Positions 5,850 through 12,866 of a DNA stretch of 12,866 nt are shown piece after piece; the stretch's first letter is position 1; each line of letters opens with the position of its first letter. This DNA comes from Acidimicrobiia bacterium (GTDB taxonomy: Bacteria; Actinomycetota; Acidimicrobiia; Acidimicrobiales; Acidimicrobilacustridaceae). The notes beneath the pieces are model-generated. The model saw only the letters and a list, made by a program, of their open reading frames with translations, was not told the DNA's origin and made no database searches. Where the stretch lies: assembly GCA_018882825.1 (NCBI GenBank), contig VERC01000038.1, forward strand, positions 1-12,866. The letters run 5' to 3'. Both the position numbers and the translations under genes were made by a program.

Positions 5850-7565
5850 GTGCCCCGATCCGACCGCTCCTTCGCCCCCGACGGTTCCGCAACCGTCACC
5901 CTCCCGACCGGGCAACGAGCCCATCGGGACCACGTCGCCCAGTCCGAGGTGATCCGACGCCAGTTCCACTCGGTCACCGACGGAGTGTGGTGCCTCGTCG
6001 GGAACGGGCTGTCGAACCAGACGTTCATCGAAGGACCGGACGGCATCATCGCCATCGACACCGGCGAGTCGACCGAGGAGATGCGCGAGGCGATCTCCGA
6101 ACTGCGAAACGTCACCGATCGACCGATCGTCGCCGTGCTCTACACACATTTCCATTACGTCTGCGGAACCGAGGCGGTGTTCGAGGACGGTGCGTCCCGT
6201 GACATCCCGATCTGGGCCCACGATCGCGTCGTCGGCAATAGGGCGCGCGCCGCCTCGGAGATCGCGCCGGCGTACGGTCGCGGGTTGCTGGAGCAGTTCG
6301 CCATGGCCCTCCCGCCCGACGGTCCCGATGGCGTGGTCAACGTCGGACTCGGTCACTTCTACCGGAACCCGGCGCACGCTCCGTTCACCAGTGTGTTCGT
6401 TCCTCCGTCGGCCACCTTCGGTGATCGAGCGTCGATCGTCGTCGCCGGTCTGCCTGTCGAGGTCACCCACGCACCCTCGGATGCCGATGATTCCGTGACC
6501 TACTGGTTCCCGACACTCGGCGTCGCCGTGAACAACCTCGTGTGGCCGGTGCTGTTCAACGTCTTCGCCATCCGCGGCGAGGAGTACCGCGATCCCCGAG
6601 TCCTTCTCGCCGGGATCGATCATCTGCTCTCCCTGCAACCCGAACATCTCGTGGCCACGCACGGACCACCGATGAGCGGTACGCGCGAGATCGCCGAGCG
6701 CGTCACGCGCTCCCGCGACTCGATCCAGTTCCTGTGGGACCAGGCAGTGCGGCTGACCAATCGGGGGCTCCTCTCGGCCGACCTCGGCCTGGCCGTGGAG
6801 TTGCCGGCCGATTGCGATGACGACCACCTCACCGCCGAGCGTTACGGAGTGGCCGAGCACCACCTCCGCCAGATCCGCACCGGACTGTTCGGGTGGTTCG
6901 ACGGCGACGAGTCCCAGTTGTTCCCCCTTCCCTCGGCCGAACGGGCGACCCGCCTCATCGCCGGTTTCGGTGGGGCGGATGCGGTGCGCGCCCAGGCCGA
7001 CGCGGCGCTCGACGCCGACGACCTGCGGTGGGCGACCGAACTGAGCACGTGGTTGGTGCGCAGCGGCGATGAGGCCGACGATCGCTACCGACTGGCCCGC
7101 TGCCTGCGCACCATCGCCGAGCGGACACCGGCGGCGAACATCCGGAACTGGTGTCTCACTCGGGCGCTCTCCCTCGAGGGCGCCATCGACACCGCTCGTC
7201 TCACCCGCCACCGGTTCTCGCGCGCTCAGGTGATGGGGTCGCCACCCGATCGTTCGGTGCACGTACTGCGCGTGCTCGTCGATCCGGAGCGAGCCGGCGG
7301 CATGGACGTCCGACTCACGTGGCGCTTCGATGATGGGACAGTCACCGGTCTGCACCTGCGCAACTCGATCGCCTGCCCGACCGACGGCACCGACGCTGAA
7401 GCTGACGCCACCATCGTCTGCCCGATCGAGGTGTGGGCCTCGATCCTCTCCGGCCGACAGACGCTGTCGGCCGCTCTGGACGAAGGTTCGCTGACGATAG
7501 AGGGTGACCAGCGCGCGGCTCTGGCGGCACTCGGAGTGTTCGAGGTCGACGGGCTGCGCGGATGA
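5850..7565 (+). CDS. Alkylsulfatase-like MBL-fold protein with degenerate metal site
   Basis: A 571-residue protein with the three-domain layout of SdsA1-type alkylsulfatases: an MBL fold (about 38-300), an alkylsulfatase dimerization domain (about 358-445, with RWATEL and RNWCLTRALSL) and a C-terminal SCP2-like domain (about 468-567). Active family members hydrolyse alkyl sulfates with two zinc ions bound by HxHxDH plus Glu residues. Here the motif reads H100-F-H102-Y-V104-C105-G, so the Asp and third His are gone. The later acidic ligands also look replaced: DDSV where the family has a PAE-like segment, and NN where it has AE. A single-metal enzyme, a different reaction or a non-catalytic partner are all possible. 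No signal peptide is seen, unlike secreted SdsA1. The start is GTG 5850, chosen from the -10 box 6 nt upstream; GTG 5796 is an alternative. Its stop overlaps the sulfatase start. Confidence 0.9.
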   Translation: MPRSDRSFAPDGSATVTLPTGQRAHRDHVAQSEVIRRQFHSVTDGVWCLVGNGLSNQTFIEGPDGIIAIDTGESTEEMREAISELRNVTDRPIVAVLYTHFHYVCGTEAVFEDGASRDIPIWAHDRVVGNRARAASEIAPAYGRGLLEQFAMALPPDGPDGVVNVGLGHFYRNPAHAPFTSVFVPPSATFGDRASIVVAGLPVEVTHAPSDADDSVTYWFPTLGVAVNNLVWPVLFNVFAIRGEEYRDPRVLLAGIDHLLSLQPEHLVATHGPPMSGTREIAERVTRSRDSIQFLWDQAVRLTNRGLLSADLGLAVELPADCDDDHLTAERYGVAEHHLRQIRTGLFGWFDGDESQLFPLPSAERATRLIAGFGGADAVRAQADAALDADDLRWATELSTWLVRSGDEADDRYRLARCLRTIAERTPAANIRNWCLTRALSLEGAIDTARLTRHRFSRAQVMGSPPDRSVHVLRVLVDPERAGGMDVRLTWRFDDGTVTGLHLRNSIACPTDGTDAEADATIVCPIEVWASILSGRQTLSAALDEGSLTIEGDQRAALAALGVFEVDGLRG

Positions 7566-9895
7566 CCACATCACTGCCGCGCCCCACCCGCCCGTTCGCC
7601 GGCGACATCCAACGACTCATCACCGACTCGACGCCGGCGCGACTCGAGCGCGACACCGCACCCCCCGGGGCACCGAACGTGCTGTTGGTGCTGCTCGACG
7701 ACGTCGGATTCGGATCCTTCGCCACGTTCGGCGGACCGGTGCCCGACCCGGGGCTGGCGACCGTTGCCCGCCGCGGGCTGCGCTACAACCGGTTCCACAC
7801 GACGGCACTGTGCGCGCCGACCCGCGCGTCGTTGCTGACCGGTCGGAACCACCATGCCGTCCACATGGGAAGCATCACCGAGGTCCCGAACTCCTTTCCG
7901 GGCTACGACAGCGCCATTCCGCGAGAAGCGGCCACCGTGGCCGAGGTCCTGCGATTGTCGGGTTACAGCACCGCATGTTTCGGCAAGTGGCACCTCACTC
8001 CCGGTTGGGAACAGGGTCCCGGCGGCCCCTTCGACCGATGGCCGACCGGGATGGGGTTCGACCGCTTCTACGGGATCATCGGGGCCGAGGCCTCACAGTA
8101 CGAACCGCCGGTCTACGACCAGACCACCCCCATCTCCCCCCATCTCGACCGACCCGGCTACCACCTGACCGAGGACCTCGCCGACCGGGCCATCGAGTGG
8201 ATCCAGCGTCAACGGGCGTCGACCCCGGAGCGTCCGTTCTTCTGTTACCTCTCGACCCCGGCCGTCCACGCCCCGCATCACGTCGCCCCCGGGTGGATCG
8301 AGAAGTTCGCCGGGGAATTCGACGACGGATGGGACGCGCTGCGCGAGCGGATCCACGAACGCCAACTCGAACTCGGTGTCATCCCGCCGGGAACGACACT
8401 GACCCCGCGACCCGACCAGATCCCGGCGTGGGAGGACTACCCGGAGCGGTACCGGCCGGTGGCCCGCCGGCTCATGGAGGTGTTCGCCGGATTCCTCGCG
8501 CACACCGACGCGCAGATCGATCGGGTGATCCGGGCGATCGACGACCTCGGACTCGGCGACGACACGTTGATCATCTACGTCACCGGCGACAACGGCGCGT
8601 CGGCCGAGGGCACAGTGCACGGCGCCTGGAGTGCACCCAGTTTCCAGAACGGTGTGCACGAGGATCCCGAATGGCTGCTGGAGCACATCGACGACTTCGG
8701 TACCGCGCGCTGCGAGAACCACTTCAACGTCGGGTGGGCGTGGGCCCTCGACTCACCGTTCCAGTGGATGAAGCAGGTGGCGTCGCACTTCGGCGGCACG
8801 CGCAACGGCATGGCGATCTCATGGCCCGCCCGGATCAGCGATGCCGGTGGACTGCGTTCACAGTTCCATCATGTGATCGACATCGTCCCCACCATCTACG
8901 CCGCAACGGGGATCACCCCTCCCGATGTGGTGCACGGCATCGACCAGATGGAACTGCACGGCACCCCGATGAACTACTCGTTCGCCGATGCCGCTGCGCC
9001 CAGTACCCGCCGCACGCAGTACTTCGAGATCCTCGGCAATCGAGGCATCTATCACGACGGGTGGATCGCCTCCTGCTTCCACGGCCGACTCCCATGGATC
9101 CGTCTGGCGGGATTCGAGTTCGACGGAGAGCAGGAGCGATGGGAGCTCTACGACGTCACCAACGACTTCTCGCAATCGGTCGATCTGGCCGAGCATCACC
9201 CGGAAAGACTGGCCGAGCTGCAGGAGCTGTTCCACGCCGAAGCGCTCCGCAACGGCGTCTACCCGTTACGCGATCCTGGCTCTCCGTTCTGGGGTGACTA
9301 CGCCGCACCCCGCTCGCTCGACGGTCTGACGTCGATGACCTACACGACGGCCCACGTGCGCATGCCCGAGTTCTCGGTGATCGACCTGAAGAACCGTTCG
9401 TTCTCGATCGTGGCGGAGATCGAGGTCGGGCCCGAACCGGCCCGAGGGGTGATCGCCTGTCAGGGCGGCGCCATGGCGGGATGGTCGCTGTACATCGACA
9501 CCGACGGGACGCCCACGTATCTCTACAACCTGTACGGCCACGTGCACACGGTGCTGCGCGGTCCCGGTCGACTGACATCCGGTGAGCACGTCGTGGCAGT
9601 GGTGTTCGCCTACGACGGCGGTCTCGGCGCCGGTGGCGTCGCCACCCTGTTCATCGACGGCCACGAGGTTGCCTCCGATCGACTCGAGCAGACCGTGCCG
9701 CTGCGCTACTCGATGAGTGGTGAGACGTTCGACGTCGGCGTCGACACAGGTTCGCCCGTCGGCGACTACCCGCATCAGTTCCCGTGCACGGCCAACATCC
9801 GCTCGGTCACGTTGAGCCAACTCGACGCCCCGGGGGCCGAGATCCTCGAGCAGATCCGGGCCGGACTGTTCCGGGCCGGTCTCAGCACCCACTGA
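7562..9895 (+). CDS. Type I (formylglycine) arylsulfatase-family sulfatase with C-terminal extension
   Basis: A 777-residue sulfatase that hydrolyses sulfate esters using a formylglycine made from Cys84 in C-A-P-T-R, followed by ASLLTG. Calcium and sulfate ligands can be assigned by motif: Asp46/Asp47 (LLDDVG), Arg88, Lys142 and His144 (GKWHL), His236 (PAVHAP), Asp343/Asn344 (TGDNG) and probably Lys404 (WMKQ). The catalytic core runs to about 570. A further ~190 residues, rich in beta strands (for example FSIVAEIEV, WSLYIDTDG, ATLFIDGHEVA), resemble a laminin-G/concanavalin-like jelly roll. Total length is close to large mycobacterial arylsulfatases. No signal peptide is visible, so it should act in the cytosol on an imported substrate. 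It needs a formylglycine-generating enzyme encoded elsewhere. ATG overlaps the MBL stop (ATGA), indicating coupled translation. Confidence 0.95.
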   Translation: MTTSLPRPTRPFAGDIQRLITDSTPARLERDTAPPGAPNVLLVLLDDVGFGSFATFGGPVPDPGLATVARRGLRYNRFHTTALCAPTRASLLTGRNHHAVHMGSITEVPNSFPGYDSAIPREAATVAEVLRLSGYSTACFGKWHLTPGWEQGPGGPFDRWPTGMGFDRFYGIIGAEASQYEPPVYDQTTPISPHLDRPGYHLTEDLADRAIEWIQRQRASTPERPFFCYLSTPAVHAPHHVAPGWIEKFAGEFDDGWDALRERIHERQLELGVIPPGTTLTPRPDQIPAWEDYPERYRPVARRLMEVFAGFLAHTDAQIDRVIRAIDDLGLGDDTLIIYVTGDNGASAEGTVHGAWSAPSFQNGVHEDPEWLLEHIDDFGTARCENHFNVGWAWALDSPFQWMKQVASHFGGTRNGMAISWPARISDAGGLRSQFHHVIDIVPTIYAATGITPPDVVHGIDQMELHGTPMNYSFADAAAPSTRRTQYFEILGNRGIYHDGWIASCFHGRLPWIRLAGFEFDGEQERWELYDVTNDFSQSVDLAEHHPERLAELQELFHAEALRNGVYPLRDPGSPFWGDYAAPRSLDGLTSMTYTTAHVRMPEFSVIDLKNRSFSIVAEIEVGPEPARGVIACQGGAMAGWSLYIDTDGTPTYLYNLYGHVHTVLRGPGRLTSGEHVVAVVFAYDGGLGAGGVATLFIDGHEVASDRLEQTVPLRYSMSGETFDVGVDTGSPVGDYPHQFPCTANIRSVTLSQLDAPGAEILEQIRAGLFRAGLSTH

Positions 9896-9944
9896 ACCGC
9901 CACCAGCCCGGCACGATCCCGGCCGACTGCGCGAGAGTGACGCC

Positions 9945-11132
9945 ATGACGACCGATGCTCCCCGTTCGCTCGACCTCCTCGACGGCCGCTGGTACGCCAC
10001 CCAGCCCCATGAGGACTGGACCTGGCTGCGTGAACACGCCCCTGCGTACTGGGATCCGGTCAACGAGGTGTGGGCCATCACCCGTTACGAGGACGTGCTG
10101 GCCATCGAGAAGGACCCTGTCACCTACTCGAGTTTCCGGGCGCCGCGCCCGCACGGCGATCACCTGCCGATGATCATCTCGATGGACGGCCGTGAGCACA
10201 CCATGCGACGCAAGTTGGTGAGCAAGGGGTTCACGCCCCGTCGGGTGCGCGACCACGAGGCCACCGTGCGCCGCATCTGCACCGACATCATCGACAGGGT
10301 GGCATCACGCGGCGAGTGCGACTTCGTCTGGGACATCGCCGCGCCGCTGCCCCTGCTGCTCATCGCCGACATGCTCGGGTTCCCGCCCGAGTCCTACGAC
10401 GACCTGTTGCACTGGTCCGACGATCTGATCCGCGGCACCACCATCAACGATCCGGTGGCGGCGATGAAGGCGGCCGAGGCGGGCCTCGCCTTCCGTGAGT
10501 TCCAGTTGGGTGTGATCGCCGATCGGCGTTCGAAGCCACCGCAGGACGACTTGGTCAGCATCCTCTGTCACGCCGAGATCGACGGCGAGCGGCTCGGTGA
10601 CGAGGACATCATCCAGGAGAGCCTGCTGATCCTCATCGGCGGCGATGAGACCAGCCGACACGTGATGACCGATGGGATGCTGGCCCTGCTCGACAATCCC
10701 GATCAGATGTCGATCCTGCGCGACGATCCGTCCAAGCTCGAGGTCGGCGTCGAGGAACTACTGCGCTGGGTCACTCCCATCAAGAACATGAGCCGCACGG
10801 TGACCCGTGAGGTGACCCTTCACGGAGAGACGCTGCGCGAGGGCGACCAACTGATCCTCCTCTACCCGGCGGCCAACCGCGATCCGCGGGTGTTCGCCGA
10901 TCCGGACACGCTCGACGTGCAGCGCAACCCGAATCCGCACCTCGCCTTCGGGTTCGGTCCGCATTTCTGCATGGGAGCGTCGCTGGCCCGCATGGAACTG
11001 CGGGTGATGTTCGGCGAACTGCTCCGTCGGCTCCCCGACCTCCGACTGGCCGGTGACCCGATGCCTCGACGGGCCTCGAACTTCATCTCCGGACCCGAAG
11101 CGATGCCGGTGGCGTTCACGCCCACCGCCTGA
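9945..11132 (+). CDS. Cytochrome P450, CYP142-like
   Basis: A 395-residue soluble bacterial P450 using O2 and electrons from a ferredoxin to hydroxylate a substrate. The I-helix motif is IGGDETS (231-237), the K-helix ExxR is E271-L-L-R274, and the haem loop is FGFGPHFCMG with axial Cys342. Several stretches strongly recall mycobacterial CYP142, a steroid C26/C27 oxidase: RRKLVSKGFTPRRV (88-101), GECDFV, DIAAPLP, LLILIGGDET, DVQRNPN followed by HLAFGFG, and NFISGPEAMPV near the C-terminus. This comparison is from memory. The start is ATG 9945, 49 nt after the sulfatase stop, with only a weak GAGAG upstream; no terminator intervenes, so it likely belongs to the same operon. No ferredoxin or reductase gene is in the window. 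The substrate could be a sterol-like lipid, but this is inferred from family resemblance. Confidence 0.94.
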   Translation: MTTDAPRSLDLLDGRWYATQPHEDWTWLREHAPAYWDPVNEVWAITRYEDVLAIEKDPVTYSSFRAPRPHGDHLPMIISMDGREHTMRRKLVSKGFTPRRVRDHEATVRRICTDIIDRVASRGECDFVWDIAAPLPLLLIADMLGFPPESYDDLLHWSDDLIRGTTINDPVAAMKAAEAGLAFREFQLGVIADRRSKPPQDDLVSILCHAEIDGERLGDEDIIQESLLILIGGDETSRHVMTDGMLALLDNPDQMSILRDDPSKLEVGVEELLRWVTPIKNMSRTVTREVTLHGETLREGDQLILLYPAANRDPRVFADPDTLDVQRNPNPHLAFGFGPHFCMGASLARMELRVMFGELLRRLPDLRLAGDPMPRRASNFISGPEAMPVAFTPTA

Positions 11133-11173
11133 TCGACGCCTCGGGCGACCGAACCACTTCGGGACGACTCGGT

Positions 11174-12163
11174 TCAGAGATCGAGCCCGAGGGCTTGGGC
11201 GAGCGCGTCCGCCGCCGCGGCACCGGAGAGGGCGGCGCCTTCGACCTTGGCGCCCCCGAACGCATCGCCGGCGCACACCATCGGGGCAGGGCCGTCGAGC
11301 ACCAGGCATCGCTCCGAGTGCTCGACCGAGGGGCGGGCGTACCGCCACTTGTGGATGGAGCGCGCCCCCGGCACTGCGGCGGCCTCCAGCGCAGCAGCGG
11401 TCAGCAGCGCGTCGGCGATCTCGTCGTCGGCCACATCCCAGTGGTCACGACTGAACTCGGCCGTGGCGTGGATCGTCACCGCCGGGACGTCGGACACACC
11501 CTTCACCCGGTTGTCGGCCATCCAGTCGATCGGTCCGTCGTCGGGGTCGATCGCGCCCGGATCGACGAGACCCGACGGTCCGTCGAGCACGACCATCAGC
11601 GCGACACATGGGTCGTACTCCACGGCGCACAATGCCTCGCGCTCCGCTGCGGCCAGTTCGACACCGCCGGCGGACAGCAGGGCCAACGTCTGGGGCACCG
11701 GTGGCGTCATGAGCACGGCGTCAGCCTCGAGAACCGAGTCGTCGGCCATCGACACCGTCCACCCGGCGCCATCGCGACCCACCGAGGACACGAGTGACGC
11801 AGTGCGCACATCGAGACCGGTGGCGAGATGCTTGGCAATGGCGTTCATCGACTTCGCACCGCGATAGCGCACATGACCATCGGGATCGTTCGTGCCGTCC
11901 GGTCCGATTCGTCCGCGGAACCACGGCACCACGACGCCACTCTCCACCCATTGCGCGACGGAATCGGCGAACTCCGGGGTGTGGGTGGTGAGGAACTGAG
12001 CCCCATGATCGAACGTCGCATCGGCGAGGCGGCGAGTGGCGAGACGCCCCCCCACTCCCCGGCCCTTGTCGAGCACGACGACATCACACGATCCGGCCAG
12101 CCGACGGGCCGCGGTGAGTCCGGCCATGCCCGCACCGAGCACCACGACACGTCGGCGACTCAT
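11174..12163 (-). CDS. Renalase-like FAD-dependent oxidoreductase
   Basis: A 329-residue flavoprotein. An N-terminal Rossmann motif GAGMAG (10-15) is followed by LDKGRGVGGRLATRR (31-45), the flavin-binding 'GR' segment of amine-oxidase-fold proteins. The rest follows bacterial renalase closely: DHGAQF (52-57), TPPVPQ (153-158), DWMADN (213-218), IHATAEFSR (231-239), HKWRYARP (271-278), CAGD (297-300) and VEGAALSG (307-314). Studied bacterial renalases oxidise isomeric dihydro forms of NAD(P)H that would otherwise inhibit dehydrogenases; that activity is possible here but not shown. The start is ATG 12163. The gene converges with the P450 gene, with a 41-nt gap where I see no convincing terminator. 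It lies 63 nt downstream of the thioredoxin-like gene, so the two may be cotranscribed. Confidence 0.9.
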   Translation of the reverse strand: MSRRRVVVLGAGMAGLTAARRLAGSCDVVVLDKGRGVGGRLATRRLADATFDHGAQFLTTHTPEFADSVAQWVESGVVVPWFRGRIGPDGTNDPDGHVRYRGAKSMNAIAKHLATGLDVRTASLVSSVGRDGAGWTVSMADDSVLEADAVLMTPPVPQTLALLSAGGVELAAAEREALCAVEYDPCVALMVVLDGPSGLVDPGAIDPDDGPIDWMADNRVKGVSDVPAVTIHATAEFSRDHWDVADDEIADALLTAAALEAAAVPGARSIHKWRYARPSVEHSERCLVLDGPAPMVCAGDAFGGAKVEGAALSGAAAADALAQALGLDL

Positions 12164-12226
12164 CAGCGCGCGACCCTGACGGCATCGAGCGAGCGACCGG
12201 GACCGAGAACGGCGATGCGCATGCGG

Positions 12227-12724
12227 TCAGGCTCGCACATCACCGGCGGTGGGGTCGTCGCGATGCGCGGCCAGAGCCTCATCGAGTCGGCGCGCAGTCG
12301 GCTCCGTGCAGCCGACCGTCGATCGCCACAACACTCGTCCCGCCCGATCGACGAGCAGAACGGTGATCGTCGAGCGGTCGGAGATGCCGAGGGGCCCTGT
12401 CACCTCTGCGACATCGCCATAGATGGTGAAGGTGCGCTGGAGGACGATCGGCTCACGGATTGCGGCGGCCATCCCGCCATCGATGAACCTCCGCACCGGC
12501 GCCCAGATGCGACCGATGGTGGGCACCTCGTAGAAGCGGAGTCCGGGATCCGATCCGCCACGGGCCTCGAACCACTCCGCCCACGAATCGACCAGCGTCT
12601 GGTGCTCGCGCCGAAAGGCGATGGCGATGAGGTTGCGATCGCCGGCGAACGCATCGGGAAGATCGACGTCGAGACCCTCGAGGTCGCGGGCCCGGAGTCG
12701 GGGGAATCGGGTGGGTCCAGCCAT
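12227..12724 (-). CDS. Thioredoxin-fold/ATP10-like protein lacking a CxxC
   Basis: A 165-residue protein, not confidently assignable to a characterised family. It opens FPRLRARDLEG..VDLPDAF, like the start of AhpC/TSA and ATP10-type thioredoxin-fold proteins. This is followed by a strand NLIAIAF (31-37), a helix HQTLVDSWAEWFEA (41-54), and a late strand pair TITVLLVDRAGRVLWR (119-134) typical of that fold's end. The only cysteine is Cys139, so there is no CxxC and no N-terminal peroxidatic Cys; a redox role is doubtful and a chaperone or assembly role is an alternative. The start is ATG 12724, with a TANNNT box 6 nt upstream and no Shine-Dalgarno. It is upstream of the renalase-like gene on the same strand. 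Confidence 0.8.
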   Translation of the reverse strand: MAGPTRFPRLRARDLEGLDVDLPDAFAGDRNLIAIAFRREHQTLVDSWAEWFEARGGSDPGLRFYEVPTIGRIWAPVRRFIDGGMAAAIREPIVLQRTFTIYGDVAEVTGPLGISDRSTITVLLVDRAGRVLWRSTVGCTEPTARRLDEALAAHRDDPTAGDVRA

Positions 12725-12730
12725 CGGCGC

Positions 12731-12736
12731 AGACTA
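12731..12736 (-). promoter_or_regulatory. Probable -10 box of a leaderless promoter for the thioredoxin-like gene
   Basis: On the minus strand TAGTCT fits TANNNT and stands 6 nt before the ATG at 12724, giving a message that would begin at the start codon. No clear -35 is visible. The layout matches the boxes before fhaA and the MBL gene. Confidence 0.5.
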
Positions 12737-12818
12737 CGGATGATCGCCCCGAGGTGGGTGTCGCCGAGCAGCCCGGAACGAGCGCAGCCAAGTTCGGCGA
12801 CGATGATCGACCGTGCCG

Positions 12819-12866
12819 ATGGACCGATTCGTCATGGTCCCGCTCGGCCGGACAGTGGGGGTGATC
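12819..12866 (+). CDS. Possible start of a divergent gene, cut by the right edge
   Basis: From ATG 12819 the frame reads MDRFVMVPLGRTVGVI without a stop to the window end; an in-frame GTG at 12813 is an alternative. It is divergent from the thioredoxin-like gene across about 94 bp, a natural promoter space. The fragment is too short to assign a family, and it could be noncoding. Confidence 0.3.
   Translation, partial: MDRFVMVPLGRTVGVI

Noticed and set aside
5724..7574. 616-codon minus-strand frame, longer than the real gene opposite
   Set aside because: It is the antisense shadow of the MBL protein gene; its translation has no domain motif while the plus frame shows three recognisable domains.
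7504..9297. 597-codon plus-strand frame overlapping the sulfatase
   Set aside because: It is Arg-rich and motif-free; the overlapping frame has the CAPTR sulfatase signature and all metal ligands.
11133..11173. Bidirectional terminator between the P450 and renalase-like genes
   Set aside because: The best pairing is ACCGA/TCGGT (11148-11152/11169-11173) with a 16-nt loop, too weak to call.

Overview
The window is high-GC, densely coded DNA from an actinomycetote. Three things suggest this: a fhaA-fhaB-PP2C phosphatase cluster beside a tRNA-Leu, TANNNT promoter boxes placed 6-7 nt before start codons (the leaderless arrangement common in this phylum), and a CYP142-like P450. The secreted protein built from repeats starting 'SPxRVxDxR' resembles proteins I associate with Acidimicrobiia. 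That class-level placement is an inference and was not tested.

Layout. (1) 1-1834, minus strand: an operon reading fhaA, fhaB, PP2C phosphatase, which runs off the left edge. It is the upstream part of the cluster that in mycobacteria and streptomycetes continues into rodA, a penicillin-binding protein gene and Ser/Thr kinases, and controls cell-wall growth. (2) 1961-2047, plus: a complete tRNA-Leu(CAG) with encoded CCA. (3) 2048-2506: a gene-free stretch with inverted repeats. (4) 2507-5017, plus: a secreted protein with three ~120-residue repeats and a C-terminal metzincin-like zinc protease domain, closed by a strong hairpin. (5) 5318-5716, minus: a four-helix DoxX-like membrane protein. 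(6) 5850-11132, plus: a likely three-gene operon with an alkylsulfatase-like MBL-fold protein, a type I formylglycine sulfatase (4-nt overlap) and a CYP142-like P450 (49 nt later). (7) 11174-12724, minus: a renalase-like FAD protein preceded by a thioredoxin/ATP10-like protein without a CxxC. (8) 12725-12866: a divergent promoter region and possibly the first codons of a plus-strand gene.

How the genes may work together. The left cluster is conserved housekeeping phospho-signalling. The most interesting unit is the sulfatase/MBL/P450 operon. A cytosolic sulfatase would remove sulfate from an ester, and the P450 resembles mycobacterial steroid side-chain oxidases of the CYP142 family. Uptake and oxidation of a sulfated sterol or similar lipid is a reasonable hypothesis, but it is only that. 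The MBL partner has lost several residues that bind the two zinc ions in true alkylsulfatases, so its chemistry is open.
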